DNA from: an uncultured Clostridia bacterium
GTDB lineage: Bacteria; Bacillota; Clostridia; TANB77; CAG-508
DNA: 35,460 bases
Reading direction: 5' to 3'
NCBI GenBank assembly: GCA_944390695.1
Contig: CALXQP010000002.1
Location: 1 to 35,460, forward strand
Shown here: positions 1 through 6,492 of the stretch, piece by piece
Layout: each line of letters opens with the position of its first letter
Position numbering within the stretch: position 1 is the stretch's first letter
The notes under the pieces: model-generated
Databases searched by the model: none
What the model was told of the DNA's origin: nothing
What the model saw: the letters and a program-made list of their open reading frames with translations, nothing else
Program-made: the position numbers and the translations under genes

Positions 1-311
1 ACAGAATTTATACCATATTTTCCATCACCAATAATAGGAAAGCCTATATGAGCCAAATGAGCTCTAATTTGGTGAGTTCTACCAGTCTCAATTTCAACCT
101 CTAACAAAGAAGAATTATTATTAAAAACTTTTAAAACAGGATATTCAAAAATTATTACTTTATGTGGTTCAATATATGTAAGATTAGTTTTTTCAATTTT
201 TCTTATACTACCATTAATAAAATTAGGGGTAACTTTAGAAAACTCACATATAAATTCTAGTCTTTGCTTTAGACTTTCTTCAAATTGTAGTTCTTGCTTA
301 ATTATCTTCAT
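1..311 (-). CDS. Chimeric RluA-like protein, partial (C-terminus beyond window edge)
   Basis: The ORF starts at ATG 311 (site AAAGGATGGTG) and runs off the left edge after about 103 codons. Residues 1-54 (from [10 protein letters not shown] to KVII) match the N-terminus of the 89-residue ORF at 34960 with about six substitutions. Residues about 65-104 match residues 207-246 of the complete pseudouridine synthase at 1650-2522, including [14 protein letters not shown] and [12 protein letters not shown]. The HRLD catalytic segment and S4 region of RluA enzymes are absent, so the visible part has no catalytic aspartate. Against the neighbouring gene the shared part differs mostly at silent codon positions, which suggests an old, selected sequence rather than an assembly artefact. 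Function is unknown: it may be a non-catalytic RNA-binding protein or a gene remnant. Confidence 0.6.
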   Translation of the reverse strand, partial: MKIIKQELQFEESLKQRLEFICEFSKVTPNFINGSIRKIEKTNLTYIEPHKVIIFEYPVLKVFNNNSSLLEVEIETGRTHQIRAHLAHIGFPIIGDGKYGINS

Positions 312-360
312 TTACTTGCACCATCCTTTCGATTGGATGATTTTTATATTGTTTATAAAC

Positions 361-398
361 AACAAAAAAATCAACCAGATTTTATTTTCTGATTGATT
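361..398 (-). terminator. Rho-independent terminator after tRNA-Gly
   Basis: On the minus strand an 11-bp stem (AATCAATCAGA with TCTGGTTGATT, one G-T pair) encloses an 8-nt loop and is followed by a run of T. It lies between tRNA-Gly and the chimeric ORF. A related terminator follows tRNA-Leu at 34883. Confidence 0.8.
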
Positions 399-439
399 CT
401 GTATCAATACTGTTCTATTAGTTCGAACAGAAACGTCAT

Positions 440-513
440 TGGAGCAGGTAGAGGGAATCGAACCCTCGCCATCAGGTCGGAAGCATGAGATTCTACCACT
501 AAACTATACCTGC
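440..513 (-). tRNA. tRNA-Gly (anticodon UCC)
   Basis: This is a 74-nt cloverleaf with encoded CCA. The acceptor is GCAGGTA/TACCTGC, the D-loop contains GG, the anticodon loop is CTTCCGA (UCC, reads GGA), and the T arm is GAGGG-TTCGATT-CCCTC. The anticodon stem TCATG/CCTGA contains one T-C mismatch at the fourth pair. A TATAAT -10 box on the minus strand lies at 523-528, nine bases from the mature 5' end. Confidence 0.93.
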
Positions 514-637
514 ATATAATGTATTATACAATAAAAAAGTATAAAAATCCAGAATTAATTGAAAATATTAATCATATAATATATTAAAATAGATAAAACC
601 TAATTATGAAAAATAATTATAAAAGGAAAGACATAAA

Positions 638-1429
638 GTGAAAGTATTTTTTATAAATAAAAAACACATAATTATAAACATAATATTAGTAATATTAATA
701 GTATTACTGATATTTTTATATTTTTCATTTAAAAATTCAAATACATTAGCAATAGAGTTGTCTAAAAATAGTTTTATATCAAGTGAAAATATAGAAAAAG
801 TTTCAGAATTAACCAAAAGTGATGAAAAAATCGCATATTTAACTTTTGATGATGGGCCAAGTAAAGTAACTGTACGAATTTTAGATATATTGAAAGAAGA
901 AAATGTAAAAGCAACATTTTTTGTTATAGGAAAACATGTGGAAAAATATCCAGAAATAGTAAAAAAGGCATATGAAGATGGCCATTATATAGCAAATCAT
1001 GGTTATGACCATGATAATTCAAAATTATATAAAAATAGTGAAAGTTTTAAAGAGGAAATTATAAAGACAGATGAAGCAATAGGGGATGCAATAGGAATTC
1101 AAAATTATTGTTCTCATATATTTAGATTTCCAAATGGTTTTATGTCTCCAGGGAATAAATCTAAGAAAAAAGAAGCGGTAAAATTGCTTGCAGAAATGAA
1201 TTATACATATATAGATTGGAATTGTTTGAACAATGATTCTATGAAAAAATATTCAAAAGAACAATTATTAAATAATTTGAAAAAAAGTGCAAAAAATAAA
1301 GGTTCACTTGTAGTTTTAATGCATGATACAAAAGATGTAAGTGACTCGTCAGCTATTTTAAAAGAATCAATTGAATATTTAAGACAAGAAGGATATGAAT
1401 TTAAAAATTTTTATGATTTGCTAGATTAA
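638..1429 (+). CDS. Membrane-anchored polysaccharide deacetylase (NodB/CE4 family)
   Basis: This 263-residue protein has one N-terminal membrane segment (about residues 11-30) followed by a NodB homology domain outside the cell. Metal and catalytic motifs of the CE4 family are visible: TFDDGP at 69-74, HGYDH at 121-125, RFPNG at 163-167 and LMHD at 227-230. Family members remove acetyl groups from peptidoglycan GlcNAc/MurNAc or other amino-sugar polymers, and spore-type PdaA proteins have a similar layout. The start is GTG 638, seven bases after AAAGGAAAG; no ATG is better placed. It is monocistronic and convergent with the pseudouridine synthase gene. The exact substrate cannot be told from sequence. 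Confidence 0.9.
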   Translation: MKVFFINKKHIIINIILVILIVLLIFLYFSFKNSNTLAIELSKNSFISSENIEKVSELTKSDEKIAYLTFDDGPSKVTVRILDILKEENVKATFFVIGKHVEKYPEIVKKAYEDGHYIANHGYDHDNSKLYKNSESFKEEIIKTDEAIGDAIGIQNYCSHIFRFPNGFMSPGNKSKKKEAVKLLAEMNYTYIDWNCLNNDSMKKYSKEQLLNNLKKSAKNKGSLVVLMHDTKDVSDSSAILKESIEYLRQEGYEFKNFYDLLD

Positions 1430-1442
1430 AATAAGAAATGAA

Positions 1443-1608
1443 ATTATAAATTAAGTCCAGATATACTAATTTATAATAGTTCTTCTGAACATAATTTATA
1501 CAATAGGAACTTATCTGCTCTTGTATATGGAAAAGTATTTCTTCTATACAAGAACAGATCTACTTTCAAAAGGATACACACAATTTTACTACATAAAATT
1601 GGCGTGTG
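1443..1608. other. Three consecutive hairpins between convergent genes
   Basis: There are three inverted repeats in a row: 1443-1453/1467-1477 (ATTATAAATTA, perfect 11 bp), 1513-1527/1545-1559 (15 bp with one G-T) and 1577-1588/1594-1608 (CACAC...AATTTTA, 3-nt bulge). None is followed by a good T run. The block may be a two-way transcription end or a structured RNA. Confidence 0.5.
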
Positions 1609-1649
1609 AACAATAACATGGGCTTTAATTATTATAAAAATATAAAATG

Positions 1650-2522
1650 TTAAAAAAGCCTAGTAGTATTCTTTAATATAAATTTTTGTCCATTCAAATA
1701 ATTTAAAATTCCACTGTCAGAATTAAATTTAAATTGTAAAAAATAACTGCATAATTGTTGATATTTAAAGCCAAATTGTTTGTTAACAGAATTTATTCCA
1801 TATTTTCCATCTCCAATAATAGGGTGACCTATATGAGCTAAATGAGCTCTTATTTGATGAGTTTTACCAGTTTCGATTTCAACTTCAAGCAAGGAAGAAT
1901 TATTACTATATTCTTCTAAAACTGAATATGAAGTAATAATTTTTTGATAACCTTTTTTAAATTCATCAGAGATATATACAATAGAATTTTTGCTATCTTT
2001 AAATAAATAACTTTCAAGTCTAGCTTTTTTTATTTTTGGAATGCCATATACTAAGGCTAGATATTTTTTTCGTATTTCATGATTTTTAAATTTTTCAAGT
2101 AAAATATTTAAAGCTATTTCATTTTTGGCAAATAAAATTAATCCTGTAGTATTTCTATCAAGCCTATGACATGGCATTGGAAGAAATTCAGAATTGATAT
2201 ATTTAGTTTGCACCATATTAGTTAAACTGTTTTCTCCTGTTACTTCAAGAGATACAGGCTTATTTATAATTAAAATATTTTCATCTTCGAAAATAATATC
2301 TAAATTAATTTCAGGAAAAAGTAAGTTATCTGCAATATATATAAGTAACTCACTTCCTGAGTATATTGTACAATCTTTGTTTATTCTATTTCCATCTATT
2401 TTTATATCTTTTTGCCTTAATGCTTTAAAAAACATATTTGATGATAAATATGGAAATGTATCAAATATATATTTAGATAGTTTTTTTCCATCATATGTTT
2501 TGGGTACAATTAATTTTTTCAT
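1650..2522 (-). CDS. RluA-family 23S rRNA/tRNA pseudouridine synthase
   Basis: This 290-residue enzyme is expected to isomerise uridine to pseudouridine in structured RNA, most often 23S rRNA. It has an S4-like RNA-binding N-terminus (about residues 12-62), then the catalytic core with HRLDRNTTG at 119-127, where D122 is the nucleophile, and the family signature [20 protein letters not shown] at 219-238. Length is normal for RluD/YlyB-type enzymes, but the site specificity is not readable. Its promoter is at 2628-2656. The 5' leader contains a hairpin, 2550-2582, that read on the plus strand is followed by a T run, so it could stop antisense transcription. A second copy of its C-terminal segment lies at 1-150 in the same orientation. 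Confidence 0.9.
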   Translation of the reverse strand: MKKLIVPKTYDGKKLSKYIFDTFPYLSSNMFFKALRQKDIKIDGNRINKDCTIYSGSELLIYIADNLLFPEINLDIIFEDENILIINKPVSLEVTGENSLTNMVQTKYINSEFLPMPCHRLDRNTTGLILFAKNEIALNILLEKFKNHEIRKKYLALVYGIPKIKKARLESYLFKDSKNSIVYISDEFKKGYQKIITSYSVLEEYSNNSSLLEVEIETGKTHQIRAHLAHIGHPIIGDGKYGINSVNKQFGFKYQQLCSYFLQFKFNSDSGILNYLNGQKFILKNTTRLF

Positions 2523-2627
2523 AAAAAATTTCGTTCCTTTCTTGCTTCACTCAAAGGTGCATATAGCAATGAAAGCCTTGAGATAATTTTTTTTTAGCTA
2601 TTTATCTTCTTTTATTACATATAAATT

Positions 2628-2690
2628 AATATAACATATTTTATTTTTATATTCAAGTTACTATAATTTAAGTTTCGGCATTTTTGCGAA
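2628..2690 (-). promoter_or_regulatory. rluA-type gene promoter with upstream dyad
   Basis: On the minus strand TTGAAT (2651-2656) and TATATT (2628-2633) are separated by 17 bp. The dyad TTCG-N9-CGAA (2674-2690), flanked by CCGAAACTTAAA, is centred 49 bp upstream of the -10 box. The same arrangement occurs at four other promoters here. Confidence 0.65.
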
Positions 2691-2742
2691 TTTCCATCCA
2701 AAACTTAGTGAGTTTATATTAGAAAAGATATATTGTCAAATT

Positions 2743-2784
2743 AGGAAAAGTGAGGAAAAATGAATAAAATTGAGGAAAAGTGAG
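2743..2784 (+). repeat. Direct repeats AGGAAAAGTGAG
   Basis: Two exact 12-bp copies at 2743-2754 and 2773-2784 lie 30 bp apart, with a weaker copy (AGGAAAAATGA) in between. They sit about 80-120 bp upstream of the M23 promoter. The rest of the 2523-2930 gap holds only promoters and A/T-rich sequence. Confidence 0.5.
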
Positions 2785-2865
2785 CATTCTAGTAATAGAC
2801 AAAAGAAAAATTGAATGAAAAAAAGCCTCAAAACGCCTTAAAAAGGAATAAAAAGGATACCTAAT

Positions 2866-2894
2866 TTGCAAAACAAAGGAAAATATGTTATAAT
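2866..2894 (+). promoter_or_regulatory. Sigma-A promoter of the M23 peptidase gene
   Basis: TTGCAA (2866-2871), 17 bp, TATAAT (2889-2894), with an extended -10 TATGTTATAAT. The same extended -10 string recurs at the toxin, glycosyltransferase and rpsT promoters. Confidence 0.75.
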
Positions 2895-2986
2895 AGAAAT
2901 CGGTCGCGTAAAAAAGGAGTGTGTAAATTATTTTAAAAAGAAAGCTAAAATATTATACTAAAGAAATTTGCAAGCTTTTTAGCATA

Positions 2987-3907
2987 ATGGCATTAGCATC
3001 TGGGTTAATACTAGCGATTATATTATTTAAATATAAACCAACATATGCTGTAACACTATCAGGTGAAGAATTAGGATATGTAGAAGATGAAACAGAATTA
3101 GAAGATAGAATACAACAAGAGATTATAGGTATGGAAGGAGAAAATATTGATTTTGTTTCATTAGATGAAATGCCAAGTTATGAATTAAAATTAGTAAGTA
3201 GAACACAAGAGACTAATGAAGAAGAAATAATGGTAGCTCTAAAAGAAAATGCAAGAATAATGTATAAATATTATGCAATCAATTTAAATAATGAAACAAT
3301 AGGTTTAGTATACAATGCAGAAGAGGCTGAACAAGCTGTTAATGAAATTAAAGAAAAACATAAAAATGATAATATTAAATTAGAATTAAGTATTACACAA
3401 AACTATACAGAAAATATTAATGATTTTAGTATAGAATCAATTCAAGTTGCAGAATCAAAAGTTGAAGAAAAGGTTACAGCACTTGTAGAACAAGATAAAA
3501 TGACTAAAATGCCAGTAATTAATGGAATAAGATTAGCAGTAACACCTATACAAGGAAGAGTTACATCAAGATATGGTGCTATAAGTGGGATAAGATCAGG
3601 AGCACATACAGGAACAGATATTGCAGCATCAAAAGGTACACCAATAAAAGTTGTGGCATCAGGAACAGTAACTTTTGCTGAGAGAAATGGTTCATATGGA
3701 AACTTAATAAAAGTGTCACATGGGAATGGAGTAGAGACATGGTATGCTCATTGTGACAAATTATATGGAACAGTTGGGCAAGAAGTTAATGCAGGAGATG
3801 TTATTGCATCAGTTGGCTCAACAGGTAATTCTACAGGACCACATTTACATTTAGAAATTAGAATTGATGGAAAAACAATAAATCCACAAAAATATTTTTA
3901 TAAATAA
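2987..3907 (+). CDS. M23-family (LytM-type) membrane-anchored metallopeptidase
   Basis: The C-terminal domain is an M23 zinc endopeptidase with HTGTD (zinc His and Asp), YAHC and HLHLE motifs; such enzymes cut peptidoglycan cross-bridges or act as wall-binding activators. An N-terminal hydrophobic segment and a roughly 150-residue alpha/beta linker precede it. From the first ATG (2987) the protein has 306 residues, but no ribosome site is near. A strong AAAAAGGAG (2911-2919) lies upstream, and the frame stays open to ATT 2927, seven bases downstream. Starting there adds a basic segment (ILKRKLKYYTKEICK) that gives a normal signal-anchor. I therefore suspect an AUU start giving 326 residues; the coordinates keep the conventional ATG. 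It is monocistronic. Confidence 0.88.
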   Translation: MALASGLILAIILFKYKPTYAVTLSGEELGYVEDETELEDRIQQEIIGMEGENIDFVSLDEMPSYELKLVSRTQETNEEEIMVALKENARIMYKYYAINLNNETIGLVYNAEEAEQAVNEIKEKHKNDNIKLELSITQNYTENINDFSIESIQVAESKVEEKVTALVEQDKMTKMPVINGIRLAVTPIQGRVTSRYGAISGIRSGAHTGTDIAASKGTPIKVVASGTVTFAERNGSYGNLIKVSHGNGVETWYAHCDKLYGTVGQEVNAGDVIASVGSTGNSTGPHLHLEIRIDGKTINPQKYFYK

Positions 3908-3922
3908 AATGAATGTTTTAAA

Positions 3923-4023
3923 ATAAGACTCAGAGGAATAAAAAATCCAGCTCGATAAGAGTTGGATTTTTTGCTCTGGGTTCCTATTTTAGGGCACCCT
4001 CTTATTTGTTCTTTGAGTCTTAT
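3923..4023. terminator. Nested bidirectional terminator region
   Basis: The inner hairpin AATCCAGCTC-gataa-GAGTTGGATT, flanked by A and T runs (about 3941-3972), ends both the M23 gene and glmS. An outer perfect 10-bp pair, ATAAGACTCA (3923-3932) with TGAGTCTTAT (4014-4023), encloses this and a second region containing GGGT/ACCC. Confidence 0.75.
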
Positions 4024-4075
4024 ATAATAACATAGCTTTACTCAAATTTTAGTTTTTATTCTAAGATTTCATCTT

Positions 4076-5917
4076 TTATTCAACTGTAACAGATTTTGCT
4101 AGATTTCTTGGTTTATCAACATCTAATCCTTTTTCTTTTGAAATATAGTAAGAAAGTAATTGCAAAGGAATAATAGAAACTATAGGTGAAAGTAATACAT
4201 GAGTATCAGGTATTTCTATAATAGTATTAATATTATTACTTGGTAAATTTTTATTAGTAACGACTAAAGTATTTGCACCACGAGTAATTACTTCTTGAAT
4301 ATTACTAATAGTTTTTTCTACTAAATTTTCATCAGTTATAATACTTATAACTGTAACTCCATTTTCAATTAAAGCAATTGGACCATGTTTTAATTCACCT
4401 GCAGCATATGCTTCTGAATGTATATAAGAAATTTCTTTTAATTTCAAAGAACCTTCAAGTGCTGTATTATAATCAACACCTCTACCTAAGAAAAATACGT
4501 CTTTTTGTAGATAAATCTTTTTAGCAAATTTCTTTATACTTTTTGCAGATTTTAAAGCTTCATCAATTTTTGAAGGAAGTGCTAATATTTCTTTTTTAAT
4601 TTTAGAAATTTCTTCAGCAGGAACACTTCCTAAAACTTCAGCAAAATAAAGTGCTAAAATATTTAATAAAATAACTTGAGAAGTATATGCTTTTGTTGAA
4701 GCTACAGCTATTTCTGGACCAGCATGAGTATAAATACAGTAATCAGCTTCTCTTGTAATTGAACTTCCAATAACATTTGAAACAGCAAGTGTTGTAGCTC
4801 CTTTTGCTTTTGACAATTTTAGAGCTGCAATTGTATCTGCAGTTTCGCCAGATTGCGAAATATAGATACACAAAGTGTTTTTATCTATAATTGGATTTCT
4901 ATATCTAAATTCTGATGCAATATCAACTGTAACAGGAATATTGCAAAGTTTTTCAATTGCGATTTTTCCTGAAAGACCTGCATGCATTGCAGTTCCACAA
5001 GCAACAATATACATTTTATTAAATTTAGATAAAAATTCTTTACTAAAATTTAAGTCATCAAAATTACATGGTTCATTTTCAGGCAATCTAGAACCTATTG
5101 TTTCTCTTATTGCATTTGGTTGTTCGAAAATTTCTTTTAACATATAATCTTCATATCCATTTTTGTCAGCTGCACTTGCACTCCATTCGATACTTTTTAC
5201 TTCTTTTTTTATTTTGTTTAAATCCATATCGTAAAATTCAATTTTATCTCTTGAAAGTAATGCAAATTCATAATCATTTAAAAGATAAAAATCTTTTGTA
5301 AATGATAAAATTGCAGGTATGTCTGAAGATATATAATTTTCTCCATTTCCTTTTCCTATAACAAGTGGACTGTCTTTTCTAATAACAATCATATTATCTG
5401 GCATATATTTTGTAATAACTTGAATTGCAAAACTTCCTTTTAAATCTTTACATGTTGATTGAACTGCACGCAAAATTTTTAATTCATCATTATTTTTATC
5501 TTTTGAATAATAGTAATGTATAAGATTTGGTATAACTTCTGTATCTGTTTGAGAATGGAAGATATATCCATTATCACTTAAAAATTTTCTTAAATCATTA
5601 TAGTTTTCAATAATACCATTATGTACAACAGCAAAACTATTACTATTATCCAAATGTGGATGTGAATTTTCTTTAGATGGTTTTCCATGTGTTGCCCATC
5701 TTGTATGAGCAATTCCAATTGTTCCTTCTAGGTCGTTAATACCATCTAAATTATATAAATTTTGTACTCTTCCTTTGTCTTTCATGACAGAAAGTCCATT
5801 TTTTTCAATAGTAGAAATTCCTGCAGAGTCATATCCTCTGTATTCTAATCTTAAAAGCCCATTAATCAATATAGGACTGGCTTTTTGGTTTCCTATATAT
5901 CCAATAATTCCACACAT
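4076..5917 (-). CDS. glmS: Glutamine--fructose-6-phosphate aminotransferase (isomerising)
   Basis: GlmS makes glucosamine-6-phosphate from fructose-6-phosphate and glutamine, the entry step to UDP-GlcNAc. The protein has 613 residues, the usual length. The N-terminal class II glutaminase begins MCGIIGYIGN, with Cys2 as the nucleophile, and contains TRWATHGKPS. The C-terminal half has two SIS sugar-isomerase domains (CGTAMHAG, SQSGETADT, VASTKAYTSQ) and the conserved end LAKSVTVE. ATG 5917 follows AAAGGAGG. It is monocistronic and sits behind a glmS ribozyme (5965-6101), so glucosamine-6-phosphate should trigger cleavage of its own mRNA. Confidence 0.98.
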   Translation of the reverse strand: MCGIIGYIGNQKASPILINGLLRLEYRGYDSAGISTIEKNGLSVMKDKGRVQNLYNLDGINDLEGTIGIAHTRWATHGKPSKENSHPHLDNSNSFAVVHNGIIENYNDLRKFLSDNGYIFHSQTDTEVIPNLIHYYYSKDKNNDELKILRAVQSTCKDLKGSFAIQVITKYMPDNMIVIRKDSPLVIGKGNGENYISSDIPAILSFTKDFYLLNDYEFALLSRDKIEFYDMDLNKIKKEVKSIEWSASAADKNGYEDYMLKEIFEQPNAIRETIGSRLPENEPCNFDDLNFSKEFLSKFNKMYIVACGTAMHAGLSGKIAIEKLCNIPVTVDIASEFRYRNPIIDKNTLCIYISQSGETADTIAALKLSKAKGATTLAVSNVIGSSITREADYCIYTHAGPEIAVASTKAYTSQVILLNILALYFAEVLGSVPAEEISKIKKEILALPSKIDEALKSAKSIKKFAKKIYLQKDVFFLGRGVDYNTALEGSLKLKEISYIHSEAYAAGELKHGPIALIENGVTVISIITDENLVEKTISNIQEVITRGANTLVVTNKNLPSNNINTIIEIPDTHVLLSPIVSIIPLQLLSYYISKEKGLDVDKPRNLAKSVTVE

Positions 5918-5964
5918 AGTGAATCCTCCTTTAAAAATATTTTGTGGAATTGAAATATACTTTA

Positions 5965-6101
5965 TACAGCTTATATATTAATTTTGTTACAATATTTCTA
6001 TTGATTTTTGATTAATATTATGGGTTAAGCTAAACCACTAGAGTATCCGCCGAGTTTTTCGATAACTCTAGACCTCGTCAACTACTTAGAGTCCAGGCGC
6101 T
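5965..6101 (-). ncRNA. glmS ribozyme-riboswitch
   Basis: On the minus strand the self-cleavage site is A6101/G6100 at the start of AGCGCCTGGACT, followed by GTTGACGAGG (CCTCGTC on plus at 6073-6079). Next comes the P2 region 6038-6071, with ATCGA and TCGGCGG core strands inside a CTAGAGT/ACTCTAG stem. A P4-like pair ATATTAAT/ATTAATAT (6011-6018 with 5975-5982) closes the 3' part. These match the known glmS ribozyme core. The P1 helix is very short (GACT/AGTT around CTAAGT) compared with the long P1 of many family members. It lies about 50 nt before the glmS start codon. Confidence 0.93.
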
Positions 6102-6145
6102 TAAAATTTTATTTTTATTGTATGTATATTTCAATTTACCATATT

Positions 6146-6174
6146 ATATTACAACAAAATTCAAAATGTGGCAA
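6146..6174 (-). promoter_or_regulatory. Probable promoter of the ribozyme-glmS transcript
   Basis: On the minus strand TTGCCA (6169-6174) and TAATAT (6146-6151) are 17 bp apart. Transcription from here would give a 5' leader of roughly 35-45 nt before the ribozyme cleavage site. The repeat block starts only about 25 bp further upstream. Confidence 0.45.
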
Positions 6175-6201
6175 TAGTTTTCAAAAAATTCGGTGTCAGA
6201 T

Positions 6202-6415
6202 GGTAATTTGGTGTCGGTTCTCTTTTTCGCGTCTGGGGTGGTAAATTGGTGCCGGTTCTCTTTTTCGCGTCTGGGGTGGTAATTTGGTGCCGGTTCTCTT
6301 TTTTACATTTTGCTCTAGTCTGGCTAGCCAAGCGGAATAAGGATAAAATGTAAAAAAGAGAACCGGCACCAAATTACCACCCCAGACGCGAAAAAGAGAA
6401 CCGGCACTAATTTAC
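6202..6415. repeat. Tandem and inverted REP-like repeat block
   Basis: There are three direct copies of a 38-bp unit with core GGTGCCGGTTCTCTTTTT: 6202-6239, 6240-6277 and a variant from 6278. A large inverted copy follows: arms 6241-6311 and 6345-6415 are 71 bp long with one mismatch around a 33-nt loop. The same core occurs at 10535-10644 and, in altered form, at the ends of the fold-back element at 31177-31644. No transposase gene is in the window; mobilisation in trans by a Y1/REP-associated transposase is an inference. Confidence 0.85.
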
Positions 6416-6417
6416 TA

Positions 6418-6446
6418 TTGCAATTTGAGTAAGAATAGTGTATTAT
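6418..6446 (+). promoter_or_regulatory. uvrC promoter
   Basis: TTGCAA (6418-6423), 17 bp, TATTAT (6441-6446). It starts immediately after the inverted repeat. Confidence 0.6.
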
Positions 6447-6492
6447 AATAGAATAAGTAAAAGAAATAGAAAAATTGAGAAAGGAGGATAAC

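Noticed and set aside
6185..6200. CCGAATTTTTTGAAAAC (minus) upstream of the glmS promoter as a half copy of the dyad
   Set aside because: The left arm is missing and spacing to the -35 is 14 rather than about 19 bp; possibly cut by the repeat insertion but not supportable.
6202..6415. CRISPR array
   Set aside because: Units are contiguous, without spacers, and partly inverted; no cas genes are present.
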